Source: Amphiura filiformis | Taxonomy: Eukaryota > Echinodermata > Ophiuroidea > Amphilepidida > Amphiuridae | Assembly (NCBI RefSeq): GCF_039555335.1 | Contig: NC_092644.1 | Coordinates: forward strand, 52,045,365-52,109,364 | Direction of reading: 5' to 3' | DNA: 64,000 nt | Part shown: positions 18,497 through 31,911 of the stretch, one piece after another | Position numbering within the stretch: position 1 is the stretch's first letter | Layout of the letters: each line of letters starts with the position of its first letter | Program-made: the position numbers and the translations under genes | The notes under the pieces: generated by a model | The model's database searches: none | The model's input: the letters and a program-made list of their open reading frames with translations, nothing else | What the model was told of the DNA's origin: nothing

Positions 18497-18930
18497 TAGA
18501 TAGAGTATCTCGAGCTTTGCTCGAGAAGTCTAGCCAAGAATTTGCTCACCGATAGCTTCACATTCTAGGCTAGAGACCATTGCATTCAAAATCTAGTCAG
18601 ATTCGCTGAAACATGACACCGTGTATAAAAGTAATTGAAGTTCAGAAGTAAACACAGCCGATCACGACAGGCAATTGCATCAGAAATTATACTTCAGCAA
18701 AATTTTAGACTGTCCAAAATAGGCAAATCTTGCTCAAAAGATACAGTTGACTCATCGAAATAACTTTCATCCAAATTTCAACATTAGCAGAATAAATAAC
18801 CTCCGGTGCAAAAAATTGCACCGCTGTCCAACCAAAAAACGATAGCAACGCACTCTAGCATTGGAATGCGTAACTATCGTGTGCAAATTCGAAGCTAGAG
18901 TTCTCGAGCAACTTGAGCTATACTAATCTA
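18497..18930. mobile_element. MITE-like foldback element
   Basis: Imperfect inverted ends carry TAGATAGAGTAT and TGCTCGAGAAGTCTAGC on the left, and their reverse complement (GCTAGAGTTCTCGAGCA; TACTAATCTA) on the right. The interior is non-coding. Confidence 0.5.
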
Positions 18931-19463
18931 GTGAATATTGATTTTTAGTGCCTCACAAATATATTTTTTACTGTAACTTCATAACCCAGCAAGGTATTGA
19001 GATGGGTTATGTACCGGTACCATTGTTTTGGTATAATATGTCTACATTGTACTAGTAGTACAGTGATCTATACAATGATTTTTATTTTTGGGTGGATCGT
19101 CGTTTCGGCAAATGACGTAGAAAATACATGTCACCCAATGCACCATGCAATTGAATTGCAGACCAGCACTGCATAGTATCGGCTTTGGCTGGTTACCAGT
19201 TGTACTCGTGTATGTAATTGGCAATCAGAGCCTACAAAACGTGGCGCAATATACAGGCTGTCGGCAGGTGGTGAGCGTAGTGCATTCTCTAAATTCAGGC
19301 CTAAATTTCCTTTGTCAGGCATGTAATTGAATGGGATTATTTTGAAAGTTTAAAACACTTAAAAAATATCGCAAACAAGTAGGTCTATATTAATTTAATA
19401 AATAATATTATTACAAGCTAAAACCGTTGGGGTTCGATAATGAATCCCACAAAACTAACCTTC
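18931..19463. other. no feature recognised
   Basis: Only short overlapping open frames on both strands near 19042-19330 are present, without family pattern. Confidence 0.45.
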
Positions 19464-19942
19464 AAATTAAAGCCATATTATAACATTTGCTGAGGAAGAC
19501 GCCCTCACTGAATTTTTAAAATTCCTTTTTTTACACGATTAAATTGTACTTTATTAAACAAATATACCCTGCAAAAATCAAGCCTCTAAGTGCTGTAGTT
19601 TTGTCAAAATCCGTGATTTTGAATTAAAGGCTGATTCAGCGCTTTATTATTACGATGGAATTATTAGTCGAACGCATACACGATGTTCATAACACACAGT
19701 ACGCCACGGCGCAAGGGACGGTGATATACACAACAAAGGGTCGTACCACAACATGACCGAAAGGAGTGGTACGTATTGGCATTACATGTGCGCTGGTAGT
19801 AAATTCCAATTTTCTTTGCTTTGCCGTAGTTGTTCGTCTCAAAAATAAAAGGGGATATATCTGACAGTAACAGCTAACATTTTATGGCAAAGAAATGCTA
19901 ATCTATTTTGTTTGAAAATGTTATAATATTGCTTTAATTAAA
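19464..19942. mobile_element. MITE with TTAAAGC-type inverted ends
   Basis: The left end AATTAAAGCCATATTATAAC and right end GTTATAATATTGCTTTAATT are reverse complements with one or two differences, about 25 bases. The interior is non-coding. Confidence 0.6.
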
Positions 19943-20694
19943 TACAGTTAAATTTTATTATTACTGGGTGAGAGTCGCTGTGACGGTTTTAAATTCACCG
20001 TGTTGGTTAGGCTCCGATCACTCAGTGTCAGGGTCTTGGGCAGGATTTGAAGGTTTGGGTGTGTAAATTCAAAAAACTGGGTAAGTTTGAGATTTGTGTA
20101 CAAAGTATAGGCCATTTGGGCAAAACTGGGTGTGTGAATTTACAAATTTGGCTGTGTAAAACACTCCCTACACGGCTGGCTGCCTAAGCCCTTGCTCATT
20201 GTGCAAATTGAACCGCGCGTACCAGTGATTACAGCAGCTATGAAATTCAGACCCGATTTACTGTGTTCCGATTGTATGGAAAGTGCCATACGGCACTTTG
20301 ATGTTCTTAAAACTGCATGCTCGATAGTAGGCCTATAAGGCTATGATTAATACCACCATTTATTATCTGTTCAAAGCCTGGTGACACCTCATTACAGATA
20401 TTGGATCTGTCGATAGGTTGTAAGAGGGGATAGCCTTTTGCTTGATACAATCAATATAGCTTGTCAGGCGCGAACGAGGTCATACATATAAAAGTTTTTG
20501 CTACTACGAAAGGCATGGTCATTTACCAATTAATAAATAAATTAAAGGAAATTATAGAAGTATATTAAAACGCATACTTAGCGAATTTCCTCCAACTTTG
20601 CTGTAACCCTCCTACATAGCTATTATTATTTAAACTGTCCCGACTCCCGAGTTTTTATAACATGTTTTGTATGTCGTGTTAAAGAACACTGGAC
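19943..20694. other. no feature recognised
   Basis: No coding frame or clear repeat is seen in this stretch. Confidence 0.45.
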
Positions 20695-20902
20695 AGGCCT
20701 AGTCAGTGTCCGAAATAAGGAAAATATGCATGAATTCTGCTTGTCCTCAAAACATTTTGGTTGTCCCCAAAATATAATGTCATGTTTTTGAGTGCAAAGG
20801 ATCCAAGTAGTGGTTGTCCAGGGGATAAGTACATAGCTCAATATGGTTGTCCCCAGTGGTTTTTGGACAAGAGGACAAGTGCTTATTTCGAACACTGGGC
20901 CT
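20695..20902. mobile_element. MITE-like foldback element
   Basis: Ends AGGCCTAGTCAGTGTCCGAA and CGAACACTGGGCCT are inverted over roughly 25 bases with differences (AAATAAG / CTTATTT included). GTTGTCC motifs repeat inside. Non-coding. Confidence 0.55.
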
Positions 20903-21877
20903 AGTATAATCTTATCTGAGACTGTAGAGTTAACCATGCAGGTGTTTAAATTGTGTAGGATTTTATTTAGCTGGGCTATTTAGTGATATGCAAGTATAGT
21001 GCTGAAATTTAAATTTAGTTAATTTCAATATGCACAGCATATTTTTAACAACTGTTTATTTATTCATATACCAATGTGATTCCATATATGGTCAATCCAT
21101 ACCATATCAAGGAGGGCCCCACCTGACCCCCTCAGTTTTGCTTTATATTTTAATCATATGTTGTACCTGTAGAAATATTAAAAACCTGCAAGTTTGAGGT
21201 CTGTAGCTCTTATGGATTTTCATTTCAATTCAATTTTCGGTAGAATTTAACCCAAATCGTCTTAGTTTAAAAAATATTTCCTCCAAATTTTAGCGAAATT
21301 TCAAAAAATTTGGCTAGATTGAGCCAAATTGGGATATTTTCCGAAAAAAATTGAGAAAATTTTGAAAAATGGACCCATTCATAAGATCGTATATATCAAA
21401 ATTGGCCCTTGATATACCAAAATGCAGAAAATTTAATCCGAAATTTCCAGGGATGTGGGGGAGGGGGGGGGGGCTGGAGAATCCATTATGTACCAGACCT
21501 TAGTTTCTATAAGATCCTGGAGGTCTATCAATTTCGCTCCTGGTTTCAAAAAGGAGCTCAAATTGAATGAGCCGAGCTCCTCAGATCGCTCTCTTGAGTT
21601 GACTTAGGAGCTCAATTTGATACTTGCCCTCTGAGTGTTCCATTGCCTTAACAAGAAACAACGATAAAAAAATAATAATAGTAGACGTCCTATAATAGTG
21701 ATCTTATATACGGTACTTAATAATACACAGACTTCGAGAGCGCTTTTTTAAAATGAAGAAACAAAGTGCTATGGAAAAGGAAAAATGCAAGAGGGAGGAA
21801 ACATTAGGTGAATAGGTGAGTTTTCAGGTTCTTCTTGAAGGTTTTGACATTGGCAGAGTCACAAATGTGGGAAAGCA
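20903..21877. other. gene-free AT-rich stretch with a G-rich run
   Basis: No gene. The only notable feature is a G-run near 21456-21473 (GGGGGAGGGGGGGGGG). The part at 21240-21420 is rich in AAATTT/TTTTGAAAA words. Confidence 0.45.
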
Positions 21878-22103
21878 TATACCGTAAAACCTCGTCTACA
21901 AGCATATAGTGTGTTTTTGACAGCCGTAAATTTGCCAATACAATAGATTGGTCTTTCAATAGTACTTGTTTGTATATGTTTGTATCGGTAATTAATTTGC
22001 TAAAACTCCATAATATTATAATTTTGTCGATGAATGGCATCTGGATTAATTTAGCTTTCATCAAAAGCACTCTATATGCTTGTAGACGAGGTTTTACGGT
22101 ATA
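21878..22103. mobile_element. Tc1/mariner-type MITE
   Basis: Inverted ends of about 35 bases: ATACCGTAAAACCTCGTCTA continuing CAAGCATATAGTG, and its reverse complement at 22068-22102. The ends are bordered by TA, the target duplication typical of Tc1/mariner elements. A short AT-rich core is non-coding. Confidence 0.75.
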
Positions 22104-22288
22104 CAGCTTGTATCCTTCGAGAAGCGTGGTGGGAAGATGGATACCTACACTGTTTATATGACGGCCTTGATGAGAGGCAATCATGTATGTTTCAGCACTG
22201 TTGTCAGCATTGACCTGAACTGTGATTTTGTAGGTTTGGTTCAAAACAGCTGATACTAGTATCCAGCTGATGGAAATGAGGGTTGGGA

Positions 22289-22718
22289 TATATGTGACGT
22301 GTCATGTCAAAAGGAGACACTTTTGGGCAGGTTATCAATTTTGAGGTTTTTACATATCTTAAATATAGAGATATTTTGCTCCACAATGCCATTTTCCCCA
22401 ATGAAATCGGACATTCCTAAGTGAAGATATTGAGTTGGTAAGTTGTGGTATTATAAAATTGGAAATTGAGATATCGTCCTTTAAAAATATTATTGACACT
22501 GTTGAGAGTAGGATTTACATTGAAAATGTCTAAAAAATACAAGATGCCAGTTATATTCCGGTCCGAAACTATCAGACAATACTTTTAACATTAATAACAT
22601 CACAAATTAAACAAACCCAAATTGTGAAAAAAAAATCACCCACGGGCAGTTTTTGGCAATTTCTCCATTTACTATCCTGCCCAAAAGTGTCTCCTTTTGA
22701 CATGACACGTCACATATA
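22289..22718. mobile_element. MITE with 45-base inverted ends
   Basis: The left end reads TATGTGACGTGTCATGTCAA and then AAGGAGACACTTTTGGGCAG. The right end at 22678-22718 is its reverse complement, nearly exact. The interior is non-coding. Confidence 0.75.
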
Positions 22719-23819
22719 GGTCCAAAAGGACCGTTTGTGTTGGTGACTGCCTGTGACTTATTTACTTCAATAAAGTATTCAATATACAACTGTGTAAAAA
22801 ATAATATATTATTCAACTTTTTACATTACAGGTAGGGAGAAGTGATCCAATAGGAAGAGAAGTATAGCAGCAAACTTGAATCTACATGAGTCCAGGATTT
22901 ATTCCAATTTGAAGCAATTTCACAGAGAAAGATGTCATCCTCTGGTAGATAGTGTGTGATGGTGAACTTGATCAAGGTAAATTTCACGCATTTGTATTAA
23001 TAGTACCCTACATGTACATGTATTATATTTTTAATCTCAACATTAAAATATCTAAATCCTGATTAGCTGACACCTCAACATACCCCTAGTGTGATACACT
23101 TGTAATTTGGATTATCAATATGTGGGGTGGCAAACTGTGCACTTGAAAACTATTTCAAAAATGAAAAAAGTTAAATCAGTCCTTTTTGGATCCTGATTCT
23201 TTTCCAACCAGGAAAACAAATGTCAATGACTAGGTTTATTTCTGTCAAGTTATGTGTCATTAAAGTTGTATGTAATTTTGAAAACCTCCCTATTTTTTGT
23301 TTGAATCCTCCCTATTTTCTGGATGTTAATGTTGGCATCTCTGGAAGCTTGGCTGAAAATCAAGACATTTGTTGAAACATAATACATGTACATGAAGCAG
23401 GGAACTTATATTTCTAGTAAAATAAAACAGTGCTCACTATGGACATTTAACATTTCAAAGTATGGCAGACTTCTTTTTCAACATTATCATTGTTGTGAAG
23501 AACTTCGGAATATCTCAGAGGATGCTGGTTGCTCAGCAACATGGTTACCGGTTTGATTTCAAAGAAGAAAAATATGTGACTATTAATTATATTGTCCCTC
23601 GTCTCTGTGCATGAAATTGTCTTGCTTCCTGATCTGTATTGTTTCCTTGATCCATCTTTACATATATATCTGTCCAAATTGTGGATCTGGTTACAAGCAT
23701 GTGGCTGATTTTCTTGTTACTTACAAGTATTGATGATAGTATTAGTACTACTTATAATCACTGGCAAAGATAAACTCAAAATGCTGCATCTGACCTCAGG
23801 GCAGAGGTGTACTGTGTTT
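22719..23819. other. no feature recognised
   Basis: AT-rich, with only short open frames lacking family pattern. Confidence 0.45.
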
Positions 23820-24138
23820 GGCAGGTTGGACTTTTGACCGGTCAAAACCTGTTTTGTCCACAAAGCGGTTAAAACCAGGTTTAAACCGGTCAAAACCGGA
23901 CAAAACTGGTCAAATCTGGTCAAAACCTAATTTGTATTCTAGAGTTGCTGCGTCATGTATACCTATAACTTATTATTATAATTATAATCACTATTTGGAT
24001 AATAATAGAATAATATGACTTATTTATCAATTAATTAATAAATAAATCTTTAATTAAGAAAATATATAGATAACTAGTGGCAAATGGTGGTCATAGACCA
24101 CAAACCTAGCTGGGGCATGTTGGTGTTTTGGAGGTATC

Positions 24139-24398
24139 TGACCCCTGAAAGATGTTCCAAAAATGTTCCCCTGGTCATGAGGTTTGTTGTCACCGAGTTT
24201 GAGTCCCGTACTCCTTACAGATGTCCAGAAAATATGATTCTAAGATTTGACCCCAGATAGCCTTTGACCTAACCCCTGCACAGTGTCCCAAAGTAATTCC
24301 CCTGGTCAGTAAGTTTGTTGTCACGGAGTTTGAGCCACGTACCCATTACAGATGTCCAGGAAATACATTTCTAAAATAAAGAATCGGAGAGCATTACA
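24139..24398 (+). repeat. two-copy tandem repeat, period about 130 bases
   Basis: Units beginning CTGACCCCTGAAAGATGTTCC-like and CTAACCCCTGCACAGTGTCCC-like share TTCCCCTGGTCA, TTTGTTGTCACNGAGTTTGAG and ATTACAGATGTCCAG-type words, spaced about 130 bases apart. A palindrome ACCTAGCTGGGG/CCCCTCAGCTAGGT follows at 24400-24433. Confidence 0.6.
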
Positions 24399-24462
24399 GT
24401 ACCTAGCTGGGGGGTGTAAACCCCTCAGCTAGGTAAAAAATGTCCCTTCAAAAGCCAATGTA

Positions 24463-25729
24463 CGAGGGGCGGTCAATAAGTTCGTAGAACAAGGTACTTG
24501 AAAGAGTACTAGCCAAATTCTTTCTACCTCACTCTTGAGCATGGTCACTATAAACCTTAATGCACCCGTCGCAATTTTTCTTGAAACCTTCTATGTCAAC
24601 AAAATGGAAGTCTTCCGATAGCTCCTTGAGCCACTCTTCAGTGAAGGCTCACCAGCATTGATCACCAGCAAACCTGATATTATGAAGGTAGGACTTAAAA
24701 TTCTAAAATAGGTTTCACTAACTGGAGGCCATGCCTGAATCACAATGTGGTTACTTTAGTTAACTGACCCCTCTGTCGTGAATAGCAGCTTGACAAACTA
24801 AGAATAGCGTACAGGACACAATCCGAGAACAGTCACATTCCTACCATCAACCTTCTTCATATGATGGCTTGCCTCAATTTTGCTATCAAAATTGTATGAT
24901 ATATGGCTATGATTGTACTTTCATTTGGCAAATGATCTGTCATCAACACTCTCCCTGGATCTCAGAAACAGCGATGAAGACCTTGCACTATGGTGACCCA
25001 GTGATGATCTTCAAAGGGGTGGGAGATCTAGGTGTTTCCACTAAATGCACTTGTAATTCCAGTATTTAATGTATGTCTTATCCCCTTTAGCCACATATAG
25101 ATTAAACTTGCCTCGGTCCTCATTCTAAGTGTATAGAAGGTGTGGACCTGAATATGTCAATTGGTATCAATTTTGTATATTAAGATTCTGGGACCCCATC
25201 TGGAAGACACCCTGGAATACCCAATGTTAATGGATTAATGTTGAAAACACATTCATCAGAGTTGTCATATTTTGTGGCTATCTCATCTTTCTTATTTGGC
25301 TCTTTATTCATTATCAATGCCACTGTACCAGCACGTTTATCATTAGTGGTGACGTCAGCAAGTCTTTTGGACCTCGGATGATCTTCAAGAACGCTCATTC
25401 CATTCTTGAACTCTAAGAATCATTTCGTTGCTGTTGAATACCAAGGACTTCATTACCATTTACAGCAACTGTACATTGTTAAATTTCATTTGAGTTTTCA
25501 CCGCCGTCCGGAGAAATTTCCATAATGACCCTGTATTCACTTCTGATAGTACCTGTGAATTCATGGAGGTAGGCTTCCTCTGACGAGTCTCCTGCCCACA
25601 TACAGTGATGTAAAAATCTAATATCTTTGCAGTAATGTTTTGAAGGAACAAGCTTTCAAATGAGACCAAATTCAATACCGTGCGACAAATTAGCATACCG
25701 AGTTCTACGAACTTTTTGACCGCCCCTCG
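24463..25729. mobile_element. mariner-like transposon, decayed
   Basis: The ends are 28-base inverted repeats with one difference (CGAGGGGCGGTCAATAAGTT at left, the complement of AACTTTTTGACCGCCCCTCG at right), flanked by TA on both sides at 24461-24462 and 25730-25731. The length of 1267 bases fits a full-size mariner. On the minus strand short coding-like fragments remain (for example TEEWLKELSED near 24620-24650), but stops and frame changes prevent any long frame, so the transposase is dead. Confidence 0.75.
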
Positions 25730-26229
25730 TACTTAAACAGCAAATGTTTTAAATGAATGACATGAAAAATTACTTTTACCGTATCTCTTAAAATTTAAAC
25801 AATGAGGGATGTGAGCAATGGGGTATATTTTACATGAAACATTGATAAGAAATATTAGCAAACTAAAACCAATGGGGGGGGGGGCATTGCTTTTAATGTT
25901 TTGATAATTACATGTAGGCTAATGGATTTAAACTCTAGCATAGCCACTACATGGAGTAAACAAAAAGTAATACAGCCTAACAGTGATATCAATTTGTTTG
26001 TTTGTTGCACTTGTATGAAACTGGCAACATTTTTGAGTGTTTGCATGAAAATAAATGTCAAGTGAGGTAAATTTTCAGTCTTTTTCCTTTATTTTATTTG
26101 ATTTTGTAGCATCAAAATGGTTTTGACCAGTTTTGACCACTTTTTAGCGGTCAAAACTAGGCGGTTTAAACCTGGTTTTAACCATGGGGTTTAGGGGTTT
26201 AAACCGGGCGGTTTTAACCGCCAACCCTG

Positions 26230-26504
26230 CCCCCCCCCACTGGCCATTATAGAAGTCATATTGGTAAACAGAATTAGATTGTCACAACTTCATTTTTGTA
26301 TACATGACATTTGTCATAAGTTCATATAATATTATAATCCTCAAATAGATTCTTGGCAAGTTTTGTCCTTTTTGGAAAAATAATTATTCCCACTGTTTAA
26401 TTATATTCCCTGTTACACCAGTCACCAGTTGGCCAAACCTTTATATGCTACTGATAGCAAGCCACATCATGATGAATGTCAATACTATTTTTTTATTCGT
26501 ACAG
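26230..26504 (+). other. presumed intron end upstream of the zinc-finger exon
   Basis: A T-rich stretch ends in TTTATTCGTACAG at 26504, a good 3' splice site placed directly before the large open frame. The donor exon was not found. Confidence 0.5.
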
Positions 26505-29500
26505 GAAGTGGCACAAATGGAACATTGCACTTGTGAACTCCTACAACCTTTTTCATGTCGTCAATGCCCTTTTCACTTCACAACATTTGAACGATTATGG
26601 GAATATTTATGACCTCACCAGAAAAAAACGATACAAAAGGGCCATGAATTTGAACATTGAGAGTAAAGATATGCCTTGTGGTAACTCAGATGCACAGCTA
26701 CGCATATCAGAGATGCAAGAGCAACACCAGAATGAAGACATGCAAGAGCATCATCGGAATGAATGTAGTGAGTATGTGTGCAGATATTGTGGCAAGAAGT
26801 TCTCATTCATAGGTGCATTGAAAAGACATAAGAAACTGCATCAAACAAAGCAAGTCAAGTACAAGACAATGATGTATGAATGCCGGTACTGTCATAGCCA
26901 AGCTCCCAGTGTAACCTTACTTAGTAAACATATGTTAAATTGCCACAGGAAAAACAATGATCAAAAGCAGCGGTTGAATCCAGCGAAGAGAATTAAGCTT
27001 TCTGACCAAAATAACGATGATTCTAATAATCAGATTGCATTAGGAGCCAGCAGAATATCTCTGACAAATGATACAGCTATAGTAGGTAAAAACTTGCTTT
27101 GCAGCGGAAGCAGTAATGACGACCTGTGTCGGGAACAGAAAGATCAAATCACAAAGCCCAAAACTGTGATCATCAAAAAGGTTAGTGTACAGAGCCAAAT
27201 GCCTGATGAATGCGAGAGCAGACAAAGTGACGTATATGTAAATGCTAATGAGCTTGGTGAAGCATCCAATAATTATATCCCACAAGAACAAGTGGCCAAT
27301 AAAAGTATGACCATGCAAAATACTGTGGTGAAGAAAGTCAACATTATAAGAAAGCAACTGCTTCGATGTACACACTGTTCAAAATATTTTGGTAACAATG
27401 GTGCATTAATTAGCCATCAGAAATGGAGCCATTCAATTAAACCACCCGGGAAGAATCTGCCTGTAAGATCTAACAATAGAACTAAGGGATTACAACAGTA
27501 TCAAACAGGTAGGACTATTCTTACGCCATTATCGCTAACTAGACGTGTGAACCGTGTGTGTTATATACTACCCAAACCTGATGGCAAGAGTGAAACAAGA
27601 ACTGAGGCACCCAACAGTAAGAGTTTGACTGAAGCTGATGTTGCTGATACTAAAACATCAACCAGTGAAGAATACCAGCAGAGTAAAGCTGTTAATAGCT
27701 GTCAGACTACTTGTGAAAATGATAGGTTTAAAGGTAAATTGGGGGACGAAGTCAACGTCACAATTATTGGTAGAAGCTCTCCATCTGTGCCTGTCAAATC
27801 CCTGAGAAACAAACTGATGCCATATAAGTGTTCAAGATGCCGACTTCACTTCAGTAGCTTTGATCATCTCATGATGCACTCAAGATCTCATAAGAAACAA
27901 AGATGGAATAAACGGATAGGTTTTCAAGCTAAGACAAAAGCTACTTCAAGTAGGAGAGTGTGGACTTGTAATATTTGTGGTCAAGAATGTTCTGGAGAAA
28001 CAGACTTGCAGATGCATATCAGAATTAATCATAGAGCTGAATTACAGGGAAAGAACTTTTCAAGTTCAAGTTTTCAAGTTGCTGATACTATAACATCACC
28101 CGATGCAGAACACCACCAGGGTAACGTTGTTAGCTGTCAATTAAACCCTCTAGAAATTCAAGTGAACACATCACCCAGTGTGCTACATCATCAAGTCACA
28201 ACAGATGACCTTATTGAGGTACCTAACACTTCATATTCAAGCTGCAGTGAAACAAGAGGTACAAATGCATGTATTGGTAGTCAGTCAACTTCTTCTCATA
28301 ATTGCCAGCAATGTTCAGGACAGGAAGAAACTAACTGTGTATCTATCGGCGACCATGAAATTCTTGTGATCCCAGGCGATGGAGTGCAAACAGATTGTGC
28401 TAAACTTTCCAAGGATTCTGAGAGCTTACTGTCATCCAGTTGTACACAAAATCTGATGATGGTAGATGACACTACTTCATTACTACCAAATGCAGGCATA
28501 AAGAATAGCAAGTCTATGACATACTTCTGCAAATTCAGATTCCATAAACATACAACTGCCTGTAAAAGTGAACTTGCTGGTGGAGAACCAGGTAAGCATG
28601 CTGAATATTCTTGCCAACGGTGTGGAAAATCATTTTGGCAAAAAAGTATTTATTTGACACATTTAAGGAGTCATAATGGATATAGACCATTCAAATGCCA
28701 ATATTGTAGCCATGCCTTCACAACATCAAGCAACGCTGGAAAGCATATTGCTAATGTACACCACCGGGTGGGCAAAGGTGCGCTTGCCAAATATCAGTGC
28801 AGATACTGTAAGCAAACTTTTACTACCATAAGAGAACTCACAAAACACAAGAGGACTCACCCAGAACATACGCTGGAGTACACAGATTTAAGGACTATAC
28901 CTAAAGATGCAAGCAAACCTCATGGTGTAGTAAACCTCACTAGTGTTGAACTGGCTGATGAAGAACCAGGCAAGCATGCTGAATATTCTTGTCACTGGTG
29001 TGGAAAATCATTTCAGCATAAAAATGATTGTTGGATACATTTAAGGAGTCATAATGGATCTAAGCCATTCAAATGCCAATATTGTAGCTGTGCCTTCACA
29101 ACATCAAGCAACGCTGGAAAGCATATTGCTAATGTACACCACAGGGTGGGCAAAGGTTGGTTTGCCAAATATCAGTGCAGATACTGTAAGCAGACTTTTA
29201 CCACCAGAGGGAAATTTACAAAACATGAGAAGATTCACCCAGAATATACACTAGAGTATACAGATTTGAGAACAAAGGAAAACCCTGAAAATCAGTTTGG
29301 AGTGATAACTGATAAGAGTTCAAAGAATAGACCATATCAATGTACACTGTGCTGCAAAAACTTCAAAGCGAAATGGCAAGCTTCTGTTCATGTAGCAGAC
29401 AATCACGAAAAGGTTGGATCATTTTATCTGTGCCGTTACTGCCAGCGAACCTTTGATATAAGAAAGGAGTTTATAAAACACAAGCAAAGGCATAGAGCAT

Positions 29501-31911
29501 ATAATGTATCATTTGATTATACCTGCATCAATGATATATATCCAACTACGTTAGCAGAAGTTGACAACTCATCACAAACACTGAGCCCATCAAGTCATCT
29601 GAATAGTCCCCGCTTTATACTTCCGAAGCAAACCCTTAGTGGCATGAGTGAGGCAGGAACATCTGTCCCAAACAGTAAGAGGCAGAGTTTGACTGCAGCT
29701 GATGTTGCTTCAAGTTCAAGTTTTCAAGTTGCTGATACTATAACATCACCTGATGCAGAACACAGCCAGAGTACAGCTGTTAGCTGTCAATTAAACCCTC
29801 TAGAAATCCAAGTGAATACATCACCCAGTGTGCTACATCATCAAGTCACTACAGATGAACTTATCGAGGTACCTAACACTTCATATTCAAGCTGCAGTGC
29901 CACAAGAGGTACAAGTACCATTGTGATCCCTGTGATCGCAAATGATGGAGTGCAAACAGATTGTGCTAAACTCTCCAAGGATTCTGAGAGCTTACTGTCA
30001 TCCAGTTATACACAAAATCTGACGATGGTAGATGAAACTACTTCATTACTACCCAATGCAGGCATCAAGTCTATGATGTACTTATGTAAATTTTGTAAAA
30101 CATACATATCGAGCGCAAGATTCCATAAGCATACAACTGCCTGTAATAGAGACAAACCTCAATCTATTGAAGACAGAGAAAGTCCTCCAAGGTGTGAGAA
30201 TCAAGTCACTACCACAAGAATTTTAGAAATAATACGCCAATGTTCAGTAGACCATGTAGGTCAGACTATTCATGGAAAGGATATGTCTGGAGACAAATTG
30301 GTTGATGATGGAAAAGTCTTCAACACGGGCGTCAACACAGAAAACATCATCTTCACCATTGGTGGAAGTTCACCCTCTGTGCCTGTCACATCCCAGATAA
30401 ACAAACTGATGCCATATAAGTGTTCAAGATGCCCACTTCACTTCAGTAGCTTTGATCATCTCATGATGCACTCAAGATCTCATAAGAAACAAATATGGAA
30501 GAAACAGAAAGGTTTTCAAGCTAAGACAAAAGCTACTTCAAGTAGGAGAGTGTGGACTTGTAATATGTGTGGTCAAGAATGTTCTGGAGAAACAGATTTG
30601 CAGGTGCATATCAGAATTAATCATAGAGCTGAATTACAGGGAAATAACTCCAATGATGTAAGCAAGAGACGGGCTACAGTAAACCCTGCCAGCAGTGGAC
30701 TGGCTGGTGGAGAACCAGATAAGTATGTTCAATATTTTTGTCCATGGTGTGGAAAATTATTTCAGAAAAAAAGTACTTGTTTGATACATTTAAGGAGTCA
30801 TAATGGATATAAGCCATTCAAATGCCAATATTGTAGCCATGCCTTCACAACATCAGGCAACGCTGGAAAGCATATTGCTGATATGCACCACAGGGTGGGC
30901 ACAGGTGTTTTTGCCAGATATCAGTGCAGATACTGTAAGCAGACTTCTACCACCAGAACGGAACTCACAAAACACATGAAGACTCACCCAGGACATACAA
31001 GGGAGTACACAGACTTAAGGACAATGGAAAACCCTGAAAATCCTTATGGAATGATAACTGTCGGGAGTGCACAGACTATACCTAAAGATGCAAGACAGAG
31101 TCGGCTTGCAGTAAGCCCTAGCAGCATCGAAGGGGCTGATGAAGAAGCAGTTTGTCTCATTTGTGGCAAGAAATTTATGCAGAAGTCTGCACTGATCAAA
31201 CATGAAATGATCAAACATCCAAAGGCCAGCAGTGAGCTTGCATTGCAGAAAGAAAAATCACCTCTTACGCTTGATTGGATTACTCTGAATATTAGTTGCA
31301 GCACTGATATGTATCCAACTACCATCAAAGCACCAATGATATCACTTTATTCTGCAAAACGTAAATTCAAATGCAAGTATTGCACAAAGAGGTTTGTAGA
31401 TCAGACTTCAGTACATTTGCATGAAGTTGCAAGTTTAAGGTGCTGGGAGAGAAAACAGAAAGATGTTGCAAAATGTAACACAGACAAATTCAAGGCAGGT
31501 AGCCCACAGAAGAGCATCTGTAATCGTAACACGTGTGATTATTGCAGAAGAGAATTTTCTGAAAAGTCATCTTTAGTGTCACACTTGGAATTAGTGAATA
31601 CAGAATGCTGGCGGAGAAAGCAAGTAGACACTACCAATTATCACAGCATTGAAGAAAAACAAGAAGAGGGAGGCAGCTCTTCTTCCGATTTTGTAGAGAC
31701 TCACTTCCAGTATCCTTGTTCATTCTGTGACAAGGTATTTGCAACAAAAGATTTGCTACTTTTGCATGAGGGCATGAATAAGACATGCCATCAGAAAAAA
31801 CAAGTGTTTTCAGAGAGTTTCCAGAAGGCAAAGACAATCAAAGTATTTCAGAAACCAATAAAATCTGTAAACGTAAATTCAAATGCAAGTATTGCAAGAA
31901 GAGGTTTGTAG
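26505..31911 (+). CDS. giant multi-zinc-finger protein, first part of last exon
   Basis: The frame is open from before the splice acceptor at 26504; the first internal ATG that could serve as a start is 26644. I count about 19 C2H2 fingers and 4 C2HC fingers. The first is YVCRYCGKKFSFIGALKRHKKLH near residue 98; the last three before the frame end are C2HC, for example CDYCRREFSEKSSLVSHLELVNTEC. Linkers are long, Ser/Thr-rich and not the TGEKP type. Internal duplications are clear: YKCSRC-x-LHFSSFDHLMMHSRSH plus WTCN-x-CGQECSGETDL (27820 and 30405), and a three-finger block with FKCQYCSHAFTTS (28600, 28965, 30700). The frame closes at 31911 because of a one-base change near 31868. Likely a nuclear nucleic-acid-binding protein; the target is unknown. 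Confidence 0.85.

Larger units (their letters stand above)
23820..26229. mobile_element. large foldback element with GGTTAAAACC-rich inverted ends
   Basis: The left region 23820-23930 is made of GGTCAAAACC, GGTTAAAACC and GGTTTAAACCGG words. The region 26110-26229 is the reverse-complement style of the same, and both reach GCAGG(G)TTGG at the outer edge. The ends resemble hAT-type CAGGGTTGGC termini. A mariner-like element occupies 24463-25729 inside. No own transposase is recognised; the pairing of the two ends is an inference. Confidence 0.45.

Noticed and set aside
24869-25069. 66-residue open frame inside the mariner-like element
   Set aside because: It is on the strand opposite the coding-like fragments and has no transposase motif.
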